A model generated the notes under the pieces. It was not told where the DNA came from, searched no databases, and saw only the letters and a list, made by a program, of their open reading frames with translations. Below, one piece after another: positions 52,175 to 60,177 of a stretch of 64,000 nucleotides of DNA. The DNA is taken from contig AP017308.1 of assembly GCA_001548435.1 (NCBI GenBank), positions 3,853,030 through 3,917,029 of the forward strand, in the 5' to 3' direction. A program made the translations under genes and the position numbers. Position 1 is the first letter of the stretch. Each line of letters begins with the position of its first letter. The stretch comes from Leptolyngbya sp. NIES-3755 (lineage in GTDB: Bacteria > Cyanobacteriota > Cyanobacteriia > Leptolyngbyales > Leptolyngbyaceae).

Positions 52175-52260
52175 GCCCCCTAAATCCCCTATGAATGGGG
52201 GACTTTGAAAGTAGCAGGAGTTCTCGCTTGAAGTCCCCCACTCGTGGGGGGTTGGGGGGC
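52175..52260. repeat. imperfect inverted repeat inside the atp operon
   Basis: The left arm at 52175-52205 (GCCCCCTAAATCCCC then ATGAATGGGGGACTT) is mirrored by the right arm at 52231-52260 (AAGTCCCCCACTCGTGGGG then GGTTGGGGGGC), with 25 bases between. Each arm also contains a smaller palindrome around CCCC...GGGG. It resembles the dispersed palindromic elements (MITE-like) common in filamentous cyanobacteria. It fills most of the unusually long c-b' spacer and may act as an mRNA-stability or attenuation structure. Confidence 0.8.
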
Positions 52261-52355
52261 TAACCCCGAAGAAGCTGAACTTAGAAGCGTTAATGTACAC
52301 AGTCAAGATTGCATTCCGAATAGTTGAGTATCCTTCTAGCTCTTAACTTCCTACA

Positions 52356-52778
52356 ATGTTTGATTTTGATGCAACGCTGCCGTTGATGGCGGTGCAATTT
52401 TTACTATTGGTTGCAGTGTTGAACATTGTGTTCTTTAAGCCATTAACCAAAGTGGTCGAAGAGCGTAATGATTTCATCCGGGGAACTGAGGCGGATGCGA
52501 AAGAGCGATTGGCAAAGTCGGAAGCGTTAGCGAAACAGTACGAAACTGAACTCGCGGAATCGCGTCGGGCTTACCAACAAACGATCGCGAAAGCACAAGC
52601 CGAAGCGAACCAGATCGCAGCCCAGAAAATTGCAGCGGCACAACAAGAAGCACAACAACAGCGGGAACAAACTCAGAAGGAGTTAGACCAGCAAAAACAA
52701 GAAGCTCTGAGCACCTTGGAGCAACAAGTTGAAGCATTAAGCCGCGAAATTCTAGATAAATTATTAGCTGGAGTTTAA
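52356..52778 (+). CDS. atpG: ATP synthase F0 subunit b'
   Basis: A 140-residue protein with one N-terminal membrane helix ('[19 protein letters not shown]') and a long polar coiled coil ('[20 protein letters not shown]'). It is the b' partner of subunit b in the peripheral stalk, present only in photosynthetic organisms and some other bacteria. The gene is 268 bp from atpH; the spacer holds the inverted repeat. Confidence 0.95.
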   Translation: MFDFDATLPLMAVQFLLLVAVLNIVFFKPLTKVVEERNDFIRGTEADAKERLAKSEALAKQYETELAESRRAYQQTIAKAQAEANQIAAQKIAAAQQEAQQQREQTQKELDQQKQEALSTLEQQVEALSREILDKLLAGV

Positions 52779-52865
52779 CGAGCTGCTGGTTAATCAAGGC
52801 TCCCGAATAGTTTTTAAGTTTCCCGATCGGTTTGGGATAGTCACGCGCAGTTTTGGAAGAATGTC

Positions 52866-53417
52866 ATGGAAATGTATTTGCGACTAGCCAGCGGAGTGAT
52901 TCACCCGCTCTTGGCAGAAGCAGAGGGGGGCGGTTTCGGATTCAACTTCGATATTCTCGAAACCAACCTGATTAACCTCAGCATCGTGATTGCGATCGTT
53001 GTTTATTTTGGACGTGGTTTTTTAGGTAAAGCTTTGACCGAACGCCGGACCACGATCGAGACTGCGATTTCAGAAGCAGAAGCTCGTAAGAAGACCGCCG
53101 CCGCGAAACTCGCTGAACAACAGCAGAAGCTCGCTCAAGCGCAACAGGAAGCGACCAAGATTCGATCGGATGCGGAAGCTGCCGCGAAAAAGGCAAGCGA
53201 TGAAATTCTTGCGAAAGCGGAACAAGATATCGTTCGGATGCGCGAAACCGCAGCAGCAGATATTTCATCGGAGCAAGAACGGATCATCAACGAACTGCGT
53301 CAGCGAGTGGCAAATATGGCACTGCAACGCGCCGAAGGTGAACTGCCTGGACGCTTAAATGATGATTCTCAGCAGCGGTTAGTCGATCGCAGTATTGCGT
53401 TATTGAGCGAGGGATAA
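52866..53417 (+). CDS. atpF: ATP synthase F0 subunit b
   Basis: A 183-residue stalk protein. The membrane helix is 'LETNLINLSIVIAIVVYFGR' near residues 30-50, followed by 'GKALTERRTTIETAISEAEA' and a long charged coiled coil. An N-terminal stretch of about 25 residues before the helix is typical of cyanobacterial b subunits. It is 4 bp before atpD. Confidence 0.96.
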   Translation: MEMYLRLASGVIHPLLAEAEGGGFGFNFDILETNLINLSIVIAIVVYFGRGFLGKALTERRTTIETAISEAEARKKTAAAKLAEQQQKLAQAQQEATKIRSDAEAAAKKASDEILAKAEQDIVRMRETAAADISSEQERIINELRQRVANMALQRAEGELPGRLNDDSQQRLVDRSIALLSEG

Positions 53418-53421
53418 AGCG

Positions 53422-53979
53422 ATGGCAGACAATATTTTAAGGTCAGAAGTTTTAGACCCTTATGCTCAGGCGTTGATGTCTTTGGGAAACTCGAATGATT
53501 TGACTGATCGATTTGCTGAAGATGTCGGCAACATTCTTGATACGTTGGACGGTTCGCAAGAATTGAAGGACTTTATCGCGAACCCCTTAGCAAAGAGCGA
53601 TCTCAAGCGAGAAGTTTTGTCTCAGGTGTTTGGTGATGCAGTGCATCCGTTCATGCGGAATTTCATCATGCTGCTTGTCGATCGTCGTCGCGTGATGTTT
53701 CTCGAAGGCATTTGTCAGCAGTATCAAAGGCTCTACCGGAAGCTGAAGCAAGCAGTTCTAGCGGAAGTCACTTCAACGGTCGAACTGAACGACGATCAGA
53801 AGAATGCGATTCGCAACAAAGTGATCGCAATGACCAACGCCAACTCAGTCGATATCGAAACTAAGATCGATCCAGAGCTAATTGGTGGTGTGATCATCAA
53901 AGTCGGTTCACAAGTCATTGATGCGAGTCTGCGCGGTCAATTGCGGCGGATTACGCTACGCTTGACCAGTTCAATTTAG
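53422..53979 (+). CDS. atpD: ATP synthase F1 subunit delta
   Basis: A 185-residue protein that joins the peripheral stalk to the top of F1 (atpH in E. coli-style naming; atpD here follows cyanobacterial use and is not the beta subunit). Characteristic segments are 'YAQALMSLGNSNDL', 'FIMLLVDRRRVMFLEGICQQ' and 'IDPELIGGVIIKVGSQVIDA'. Length is normal. Confidence 0.96.
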   Translation: MADNILRSEVLDPYAQALMSLGNSNDLTDRFAEDVGNILDTLDGSQELKDFIANPLAKSDLKREVLSQVFGDAVHPFMRNFIMLLVDRRRVMFLEGICQQYQRLYRKLKQAVLAEVTSTVELNDDQKNAIRNKVIAMTNANSVDIETKIDPELIGGVIIKVGSQVIDASLRGQLRRITLRLTSSI

Positions 53980-54023
53980 GTTCCCCCTTTTTTCATTTCT
54001 CATTCCTTTAACAGAGGTTTCCA

Positions 54024-55541
54024 ATGGCAGCAATCAGACCAGACGAAATTAGCAATATTATTCGCCAACAGATCGAAACCTACGATCAAGGCGTGAAAGT
54101 CGCAAACGTCGGAACCGTTCTTCAAGTCGGTGACGGCATTGCCCGGATCTACGGCTTGGAAAAGTGTATGTCCGGTGAACTGGTGCAGTTTGAAGATGGT
54201 TCCGTCGGGATGGCGTTGAACCTGGAAGAAGATAACGTCGGTGCAGTATTGATGTCTGACGGTCGCAGCATCCAAGAAGGAAGCTCCGTGACTTCAACCG
54301 GGCGAATTGCTCAAATCCCCGTAGGTGAGGCGATGATTGGTCGCGTGGTTGATGCTTTGGCGCGTCCTTTAGATGGAAAAGGCGACATCAACACGACCGA
54401 AACTCGCTTGATCGAGTCGATGGCTCCCGGTATCATTGCGCGGAAATCCGTGTGTGAACCGATGCAAACCGGAATTACCGCGATCGATTCAATGATTCCG
54501 ATCGGTCGGGGTCAGCGTGAGTTAATCATCGGAGACCGCCAAACCGGAAAGACCTCGGTTGCAGTAGACACGATTCTGAACCAAGCAGGTGAAGATGTGA
54601 TCTGTGTGTATGTTGCGATCGGTCAAAAAGCTTCGACCGTGGCGAACATTGTTCAAGTGCTGCAAGATCGGGGCGCGATGGAATATACGATCGTCGTTGC
54701 TGCAAACGCAAACGATCCAGCAACTCTGCAATACTTCGCACCTTACACGGGTGCAGCTTTAGCTGAGTACTTCATGTACAAAGGCAAAGCAACCTTGGTC
54801 ATCTACGATGACTTGTCCAAGCAAGCTCAGGCTTACCGTCAAATGTCGCTCTTGCTGCGCCGTCCGCCGGGACGTGAAGCTTATCCGGGAGATGTGTTCT
54901 ACGTTCACTCCCGCTTGCTCGAACGTGCTGCGAAACTCAGTGATGAATTGGGTGGCGGTAGCATGACCGCATTGCCGATCATCGAAACTCAAGCGGGTGA
55001 CGTTTCGGCATACATTCCGACCAACGTAATTTCGATTACCGATGGTCAGATCTTCTTGTCGTCTGACTTGTTCAACGCGGGTCTGCGTCCGGCTGTGAAC
55101 GCGGGTATTTCGGTATCCCGTGTGGGTTCGGCTGCTCAAACCAAAGCGATGAAGAAAGTTGCGGGTAAGGTGAAACTGGAGCTTGCACAGTTTGCCGAAT
55201 TGGAAGCATTTGCACAGTTCGCATCTGACTTGGATAAAGCGACTCAGAACCAGTTGGCGCGTGGTGTGCGTTTGCGTGAAATTCTGAAGCAGCCGCAATA
55301 CTCGCCTCTGTCTGTTGCTGAGCAAGTTGCTGTGATCTACGCGGGTATCAACGGATATTTGGATGATATCCCGGTCGAGAAAGTGACGACCTTTGTGAAG
55401 AGCTTGCGTGACTATCTGAAGACGGGTAAGCCGAAGTATGTTGAAATCGTTCAAGGTCAAAAGGCATTGAGTGACGAAGCTGAAGGTCTGCTCAAGGAAG
55501 CGATTACCGAGACGAAGCAAACCATGATGGCGGCTGCCTAA
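54024..55541 (+). CDS. atpA: ATP synthase F1 subunit alpha
   Basis: A 505-residue protein. The Walker A motif is '[15 protein letters not shown]', preceded by '[11 protein letters not shown]'. The arginine-finger region is '[20 protein letters not shown]'. The length and start ('[20 protein letters not shown]') match cyanobacterial and plastid AtpA. Subunits beta and epsilon are not in this window; in cyanobacteria they normally form a separate operon. Confidence 0.98.
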   Translation: MAAIRPDEISNIIRQQIETYDQGVKVANVGTVLQVGDGIARIYGLEKCMSGELVQFEDGSVGMALNLEEDNVGAVLMSDGRSIQEGSSVTSTGRIAQIPVGEAMIGRVVDALARPLDGKGDINTTETRLIESMAPGIIARKSVCEPMQTGITAIDSMIPIGRGQRELIIGDRQTGKTSVAVDTILNQAGEDVICVYVAIGQKASTVANIVQVLQDRGAMEYTIVVAANANDPATLQYFAPYTGAALAEYFMYKGKATLVIYDDLSKQAQAYRQMSLLLRRPPGREAYPGDVFYVHSRLLERAAKLSDELGGGSMTALPIIETQAGDVSAYIPTNVISITDGQIFLSSDLFNAGLRPAVNAGISVSRVGSAAQTKAMKKVAGKVKLELAQFAELEAFAQFASDLDKATQNQLARGVRLREILKQPQYSPLSVAEQVAVIYAGINGYLDDIPVEKVTTFVKSLRDYLKTGKPKYVEIVQGQKALSDEAEGLLKEAITETKQTMMAAA

Positions 55542-55546
55542 GACAA

Positions 55547-55623
55547 TTTTAGATTTTTGGATTTTGGATTTTAGATTGTTCCAGAATCCAAAATCTAAAA
55601 TCTAAAATCCAAAATCTAAAATC
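55547..55623. repeat. heptamer (STRR-like) repeats forming a hairpin between atpA and atpC
   Basis: The right arm (55585-55623) consists of about five and a half tandem copies of AATCYAA (Y = C or T). The left arm (55547-55577) consists of four copies of the complement TTRGATT with one extra T. The arms are separated by GTTCCAG and can pair over about 30 bases. Short tandem heptamers of this type (STRR) are known in filamentous cyanobacteria. The structure lies between two genes that must be read on one message. Confidence 0.85.
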
Positions 55624-55633
55624 GTTTCAAACT

Positions 55634-56584
55634 ATGGCAAACCTAAAATTTATTCGCGATCGCATTCAGTCGGTCAAGAACACCAAGAAGATTACAGAAG
55701 CGATGCGGCTCGTGGCAGCGGCGAAAGTGCGTCGGGCACAAGAACAAGTTACTGCAACTCGTCCGTTTGCCGATCGCTTAGCGCAAGTGCTGTACGGCTT
55801 ACAAGCGCGATTGAGATTTGAAGAAGCAGATTTACCGCTGCTGAGAAAGCGCGAAGTCAATACCGTTGGATTGCTCGTGATTTCGGGCGATCGAGGATTG
55901 TGCGGCGGCTACAATGCCAACGTCATCCGTCGGGCGGAAATTCGCGCCAAAGAACTCAAAGCAGAAGGCATCGACTACAAAATGGTTGTGGTTGGGCGGA
56001 AGGCGGCACAGTATTTTCAGCGTCGGGATTATCCGATCGTGGAGAGCTATGCAGGCTTAGAGCAAATTCCGACCGCAGCAGAAGCGGCACAAATCGCGGA
56101 TGTGGTGCTGTCGCAGTTTTTGTCTGATAGTGTCGATCGAGTCGAGCTAATCTACACCAAGTTTGTGTCGTTGATTGCGTCTCGTCCGGTCGTGCAAACA
56201 CTGTTACCGCTTGATCCGCAAGGGTTAGAGGTTTCAGATGATGAAATCTTCCGGTTGACGACTCGTGGTGGACAGTTCCAAGTCGAGCGTCAGTCTGTCG
56301 CGGCTCCTGAAGTTCAAAGCTTCCCGCAAGATATGATCTTCGAGCAAGATCCGGTACAAATTCTTGATGCGCTGTTGCCGTTGTATCTGAATAACCAATT
56401 GCTCAGAGCGCTGCAAGAGGCGGCAGCGAGTGAGTTGGCGGCTCGGATGACTGCGATGAACAACGCAAGTGATAACGCGAAGAATTTGATCGGTTCGCTT
56501 ACGTTGTCCTATAACAAGGCACGTCAGGCGGCGATTACTCAAGAACTGCTGGAAGTGGTTGCGGGTGCGGATGCACTGACTTAA
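55634..56584 (+). CDS. atpC: ATP synthase F1 subunit gamma
   Basis: A 316-residue rotor-stalk protein. It opens with '[20 protein letters not shown]' and closes with '[20 protein letters not shown]', both typical. It carries the photosynthetic-type insertion in the middle ('[20 protein letters not shown]') but not the redox-active Cys pair of plant chloroplast gamma, so no thiol control is expected. It is the last gene of the operon; it is 92 bp after atpA. Confidence 0.97.
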   Translation: MANLKFIRDRIQSVKNTKKITEAMRLVAAAKVRRAQEQVTATRPFADRLAQVLYGLQARLRFEEADLPLLRKREVNTVGLLVISGDRGLCGGYNANVIRRAEIRAKELKAEGIDYKMVVVGRKAAQYFQRRDYPIVESYAGLEQIPTAAEAAQIADVVLSQFLSDSVDRVELIYTKFVSLIASRPVVQTLLPLDPQGLEVSDDEIFRLTTRGGQFQVERQSVAAPEVQSFPQDMIFEQDPVQILDALLPLYLNNQLLRALQEAAASELAARMTAMNNASDNAKNLIGSLTLSYNKARQAAITQELLEVVAGADALT

Positions 56585-56606
56585 GACAATTCTCGAAATT
56601 GATGAG

Positions 56607-56637
56607 AGCGTCCAGGGAAACTTGGGCGCTTTCTGTT
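56607..56637 (+). terminator. probable terminator of the atp operon
   Basis: An 8-bp stem with one G-T pair, AGCGTCCA (56607-56614) and TGGGCGCT (56623-56630), is followed by TTCTGTTT. It lies 23 bp after atpC. The T-run is interrupted, so it is a moderate candidate. Confidence 0.6.
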
Positions 56638-56683
56638 TGGCTGATTTCGACCTGTTGAACGCTTCAACTATTCTAAGAAAGCA

Positions 56684-57571
56684 CTACCACTTAAAAAACT
56701 TCTTAAGAAGCTTCTTGCCTAATGTATCTGCCACTTTGCCGATTGCTCTACCGATCATCCTTCCTGGTGTCCTTGCTACGGCTGCGCCGATCTCTTCGCC
56801 CAGAACCTCGAAAAAACCCTGCTCCGCTTCCTTCTGAGCGCGTGGCGAACGATGCTTCTCCTTTACTTTATCGACAAAAGGAGCCTTTTTTTCCCTTGGA
56901 AGAGCGGCTGTAATTGCCTCTACAAGCGATGCCAAATTATACTGCTCTGTCGCAGATACAGGGATAACGGCAATGGGCTTAATTTTAAGTTTCTGAGCTT
57001 CAGCGTTAAGCTTTTCAACTATAGCCTTCTGCTTTTTGTCAATGTTTTCTTGTTGCTGACGACCAGGTTGACAGTCCTCCTCATTCCACTCCCTGAAAGG
57101 CTCCACTTTGTCAACCTGATTGAGTACGACGATAAAGGGTGTTCCCTGCTTCAAGTAAGGCTTGGCAATATTATGGTAGAACTCTTCCTCAGGGACAAAA
57201 GCTCTGTCATCTGCTTTCAAAATCCACAGAACCACGTCAAGATCTGGCAAAAGTTTGGAGTATAGCTTTTGGTACTCCCTATCACGGTCTTTGCTTTCAC
57301 CAATCCCAGGCAAGTCAACAAGCTTGATGCTGCCTGTTCCAATCTTGACAGTGATCTCCTGAACTTTTCGGGTACAACTCTCAACGTGGCTAACACCAGC
57401 TATATCACTGCCGAAAAGAGCATTGCACAAACTGGATTTACCAACACCAGTTTTACCTAAGATACCAATTCTCGGTTCATAAGTAAGCGTTTGATTAATC
57501 CAGGATCTAATATGTTCCTTTTGTTGTTCGCTGAGTTGAAGACTATCAAGCAAATCAAAATCGTTTTCCAT
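56684..57571 (-). CDS. Era-like/IRG-like GTPase
   Basis: A 295-residue P-loop GTPase. G1 is 'GILGKTGVGKSSLCNALFG', G3 is 'LVDLPGIGES', G4 is 'VVLNQVDKVEP' and G5 is 'VIPVSATEQYNL'. The C-terminal region has a hydrophobic, Gly-rich helix 'GEEIGAAVARTPGRMIGRAI' and a basic end, which may contact membranes. It belongs to the YfjP/YeeP-like group that is frequent in accessory DNA. The gene is transcribed toward the atp operon and is flanked by toxin-antitoxin genes on its other side. Confidence 0.88.
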   Translation of the reverse strand: MENDFDLLDSLQLSEQQKEHIRSWINQTLTYEPRIGILGKTGVGKSSLCNALFGSDIAGVSHVESCTRKVQEITVKIGTGSIKLVDLPGIGESKDRDREYQKLYSKLLPDLDVVLWILKADDRAFVPEEEFYHNIAKPYLKQGTPFIVVLNQVDKVEPFREWNEEDCQPGRQQQENIDKKQKAIVEKLNAEAQKLKIKPIAVIPVSATEQYNLASLVEAITAALPREKKAPFVDKVKEKHRSPRAQKEAEQGFFEVLGEEIGAAVARTPGRMIGRAIGKVADTLGKKLLKKFFKW

Positions 57572-57683
57572 TGTCGCTCAAGAACTGTTGAGAAGAACAA
57601 GCCTATTTTTCCCACAGGTAGGTTGAACGCATCAGTGTGAGAATACGATCGATGACCCCTCAACTTGAAAATGCGATCGCTCT

Positions 57684-57893
57684 CTAACCAGCCTCAACAT
57701 ATTCACAAATCGAGATTGGTTCAGGAATCGATAATCCATCTTCTCTCAGTCCTTCTAGATGAAACACGATCGCTTCTTGAATCAATTCTTTGACTTCCTC
57801 GATCGTTTCCGCAACTGCCACGCAACCCGGAAGATCAGGAACGTAAGCACCGTAGCTGGTTTGTCCTTTTTCGATCACAATCGCATATCGCAT
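57684..57893 (-). CDS. hicB: HicB family antitoxin
   Basis: A 69-residue HicB-type protein: 'MRYAIVIEKGQTSYGAYVPD', 'LPGCVAVAETIEEVKELIQE', 'AIVFHLEGLREDGLSIPEP'. It is the complete single-domain type. Its start codon shares one base with the stop of the upstream hicA gene (TGATG). A large part of its DNA is repeated in the fragment at about 60010-60160. Confidence 0.93.
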   Translation of the reverse strand: MRYAIVIEKGQTSYGAYVPDLPGCVAVAETIEEVKELIQEAIVFHLEGLREDGLSIPEPISICEYVEAG

Positions 57894-58105
57894 CAGGTTT
57901 CTTCCTCTTCAGATTCAATCGGCTCGATCTGCGCCTGTCGCCAGATACTTTTTAGTGTACCAATCGGGACATCAACACTGAGCTTTCCCGATACTGTAAC
58001 GGTTCCCGACTTCTCTGAATGTTTGAACTGTCGATGACTTCCCTTCGTTCGAGCAAGATACCAACCGTCTGCTTCTAATCGCTTGATGACGGCTCTGACT
58101 TTCAT
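57893..58105 (-). CDS. hicA: HicA family toxin
   Basis: A 70-residue double-stranded-RNA-binding-fold toxin. The catalytic His is in 'TKGSHRQFKHSEKSGTVTVS', and the usual 'VPIGTLKSIWRQAQI' helix follows. It cuts mRNA when free of HicB. The toxin-first order is normal for hicAB. It appears intact. Confidence 0.94.
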   Translation of the reverse strand: MKVRAVIKRLEADGWYLARTKGSHRQFKHSEKSGTVTVSGKLSVDVPIGTLKSIWRQAQIEPIESEEEET

Positions 58106-58226
58106 TTTTCTTCTTTAAATCGCTCAAGTGATTATAGATGATTTGTTTGCTAGATTTTACTGCGATCGCTTTGCATTCCAAAATTGAACCCTGCACAATA
58201 GAGACAGGTTACTCCAGGAAATTCCA

Positions 58227-58472
58227 ATGTCTGAGAACACCGTCAAAGTAGAAATCTCATTTCGATCGCTGTTAGAAGCCGTTTCTTCTCTAGACATTTC
58301 GGAAAAGCGGCAATTGTGGGAAACTCTCGACGCGGAGCTTTTCGACGATGAAGAAGATTCGCCAGAAGACATCGCCGAAATTCAAGCGGCTTACGCAGAT
58401 TATGAAGCCGGAGATTATATGACGCTGCAAGAGTACGCAGCTTCAGGGGGTGACAACGGGCTTGAAAGGTAG
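58227..58472 (+). CDS. antitoxin of a RelE-type pair, C-terminus replaced by IS sequence
   Basis: An 81-residue protein. The core 'VSSLDISEKRQLWETLDAEL' and 'AYADYEAGDYMTLQEYAA' match a common cyanobacterial antitoxin type that precedes RelE-like toxins. The IS element enters after codon GCA of 'EYAA', so the last eight residues ('SGGDNGLE' plus Arg) are encoded by the IS end. Joining the flanks across one target copy restores an end 'YAAQRAQRTS' whose stop overlaps the toxin start by ATGA. The toxin-binding tail may be damaged. Confidence 0.85.
   Translation: MSENTVKVEISFRSLLEAVSSLDISEKRQLWETLDAELFDDEEDSPEDIAEIQAAYADYEAGDYMTLQEYAASGGDNGLER
58441..58458 (+). repeat. left terminal inverted repeat of the IS
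   Basis: CTTCAGGGGGTGACAACG, preceded by the target copy TACGCAG at 58434-58440. Confidence 0.95.
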
Positions 58473-58510
58473 CAGCGATGCCGGATAGCAGCGATAAGCT
58501 CAGAAAAAAA

Positions 58511-58535
58511 GGAGTGAAACCAATCGATTCACTCC
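58511..58535 (+). other. hairpin upstream of the transposase start
   Basis: GGAGTGAA (58511-58518) pairs with TTCACTCC (58528-58535) around a 9-base loop. It ends 5 bases before the TTG start and 14 before the ATG. It contains the only GGAG in the region. Structures of this kind protect IS10 and IS50 from translation of read-through transcripts, which would be a fair hypothesis here. Confidence 0.6.
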
Positions 58536-58539
58536 TACA

Positions 58540-59694
58540 TTGTTAAAAATGTTGCCTATATTCTATCAATCCTGTTTGAAATCGCAACTCTCGGCTGCTC
58601 AATTCATCACGCTCGAAATCCTTGTCGAACTGTTGCAGCAAGAACGCAGAATTACGATTGAACGACTTGCAACGCTATTTCCCCAACCGATTCTATTTGA
58701 GAGTAGACGGCGCAATCTGCAACGATTCCTGAGTTTGCCCCAGATGACACCGGAAGCGTTATGGTTTCCCATCGCTAAGCAGTGGATTAAGCAACACATT
58801 CCGCGTGGACAAACCTTACAGATTGCACTTGACCGAACGCAATGGGATAAACATAACCTGATGATGGTCAGTTTTATTTATCAGAACCGAGCCATCCCGT
58901 TGTATTGGATATGGCTCGATAAACAAGGACAGAGTTCTCTCAAGGATCAACAAAAAGTGTTGCGCCCTGTATTTCAATTGTTGAAAAAACGTCGCTTTGT
59001 CTTATTAGGAGACCGAGAATTCCACAGTATCGAACTCGCTGCTTGGTGTGTGCAGAACCGAGTCTCGTTCGTGTTTCGTTTACCGAAGAGTACGACTGTT
59101 CAACCAGAGACAGGTGCAAGCTTTTCGCGCCTTGATCACCTGCCGCAAGTTCCCGGTGCTGCCGAACAATATCTGCAAATCCAAGTGACACAAAAACGCG
59201 GGTTCGGCAGACATAATCTGGTGATTTATCAGAAACGCGCTTATGCTCGATCCACAACGCCTGAGGTGTGGTACTTGCTCACCAATCTCACTGATGTCAA
59301 TCAAGTGCTGTTTCACTACGATTTCAGGTTCTGCATCGAGCCAGGATTTAAGGACTTGAAATCCGGTGGCTACCACCTCGAAGATTGCCATGCTGATCCA
59401 CGTCGATTTACCGCTCTACTCGTACTCATGACCCTCGCCTATTCACTCGCTTCAATCCAGGGACATCGCATTCGCAAAAAACAAGTGCAGCGCTATGTCG
59501 GTCGAGTCAAAGAACCCAAACGCACTCAAAATCGCCACAGCCAATTTTGGATCGGCTTGTATGGAAGTTTATGGATTGGCAGTCTCAATTTGTGGTCAAC
59601 CTTGGCGCATCAACTCATGGCACTCAAACCCCAAAAACGCACCTTTTTCCAGCGAGGTCTGAACGCCATTTCCTTGATCCAGTCTGCTTTGTAG
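58540..59694 (+). CDS. IS4-family transposase
   Basis: A 384-residue DDE transposase (381 if it starts at the ATG at 58549). The first Asp is in 'IALDRTQWD', the second in 'VLLGDREFHS' and the Glu in 'YDFRFCIEPGFKDLK', which matches the IS4 signature Y-x2-R-x3-E-x6-K exactly. A helical N-terminal domain ('ERLATLFPQPILFESRRRNL') binds the ends. The frame is open throughout, so the enzyme is probably active. Confidence 0.95.
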   Translation: MLKMLPIFYQSCLKSQLSAAQFITLEILVELLQQERRITIERLATLFPQPILFESRRRNLQRFLSLPQMTPEALWFPIAKQWIKQHIPRGQTLQIALDRTQWDKHNLMMVSFIYQNRAIPLYWIWLDKQGQSSLKDQQKVLRPVFQLLKKRRFVLLGDREFHSIELAAWCVQNRVSFVFRLPKSTTVQPETGASFSRLDHLPQVPGAAEQYLQIQVTQKRGFGRHNLVIYQKRAYARSTTPEVWYLLTNLTDVNQVLFHYDFRFCIEPGFKDLKSGGYHLEDCHADPRRFTALLVLMTLAYSLASIQGHRIRKKQVQRYVGRVKEPKRTQNRHSQFWIGLYGSLWIGSLNLWSTLAHQLMALKPQKRTFFQRGLNAISLIQSAL

Positions 59695-59697
59695 CTT

Positions 59698-59715
59698 CGT
59701 TGTCACCCCCTGAAG
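59698..59715 (-). repeat. right terminal inverted repeat of the IS
   Basis: CGTTGTCACCCCCTGAAG, the exact complement of the left end, followed by the target copy TACGCAG at 59716-59722. Confidence 0.95.
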
Positions 59716-59744
59716 TACGCAGCACAACGGGCGCAGCGAACTTC

Positions 59745-60005
59745 ATGACATACGCAATTGTTACGCCAAAAGCTGTTCAGAAACAGTTAGATGCCTTGCC
59801 TGATGAAGTTTATCAGCGCATTCTCAAGAAGCTTGAGCAACTCACTGAAGATCCTCGCCCGGATGGAGTCGTCAAATTAAAAGGCTCAACAGATGAATAT
59901 CGGATTCGGATTGGCGATTATCGAGTGCGCTACAAAATTAATGATTCAGAACTGATCATTCTTCTGGTGCAATGCAAACATCGGAAGGATTCTTACCGGA
60001 AGTAG
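59745..60005 (+). CDS. RelE/ParE-family toxin separated from its antitoxin by the IS
   Basis: An 86-residue RelE-fold toxin: 'YAIVTPKAVQKQLDALPDEV', 'DPRPDGVVKLKGSTDEYRIR' and 'GDYRVRYKINDSEL'. The basic catalytic surface is intact. The ATG at 59745 once overlapped the antitoxin stop (ATGA). It is now 30 bp beyond the right end of the IS, about 1.3 kb from its antitoxin gene. Whether it is still expressed depends on outward transcription from the IS. Confidence 0.92.
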   Translation: MTYAIVTPKAVQKQLDALPDEVYQRILKKLEQLTEDPRPDGVVKLKGSTDEYRIRIGDYRVRYKINDSELIILLVQCKHRKDSYRK

Positions 60006-60177
60006 CTGATAATCCATCTTTCAGTCCTTCTAAGTGGAATGCGATCGCTTCTTGAATCAATTCTTTGACTTCCCCGATCATTTCCCCAACTGCCACACAA
60101 CCCGGAAGATTAGGAACGTAAGCGCTGTAGCTGGTTTGTCCTTTTTTGATCGCGATCGTATTATGAGAATCCATCAA
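59956..60177 (-). pseudogene. truncated hicB copy
   Basis: The segment at about 60010-60160 is clearly similar at DNA level to hicB at 57732-57885, and the frame reads 'GQTSYSAYVPNLPGCVAVGE' then 'VKELIQEAIAFHLEGLKDGL'. Its first codons differ from hicB, the C-terminal part after 'DGLSA' is unrelated, and the frame runs into the complement of the RelE gene. There is no hicA beside it. It is best read as a duplicated, broken fragment; the frame is still open for 73 codons, so expression cannot be excluded. Confidence 0.7.

Larger units (their letters stand above)
58441..59715 (+). mobile_element. IS4-family insertion sequence, complete
   Basis: A 1275-bp element with perfect 18-bp terminal inverted repeats CTTCAGGGGGTGACAACG and one intact transposase gene. 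The flanks repeat TACGCAG (58434-58440 and 59716-59722). Because the outermost base of each terminal repeat matches the flank, the target duplication can be read as 7 bp or as 9 bp (GTACGCAGC). Nine bp would suit IS10-like members of the IS4 family. Perfect ends, intact gene and intact duplication indicate a recent insertion. Confidence 0.95.

Noticed and set aside
54759-55520. Long minus-strand frame of about 250 codons opposite atpA
   Set aside because: It is the antisense shadow of a highly conserved gene; the translation has no family features and an unnatural composition rich in Arg, His and Gln.
55585-55623. Possible CRISPR-like array
   Set aside because: The unit is 7 bp with no spacers; it is a tandem repeat (STRR type), and no cas gene is present in the window.
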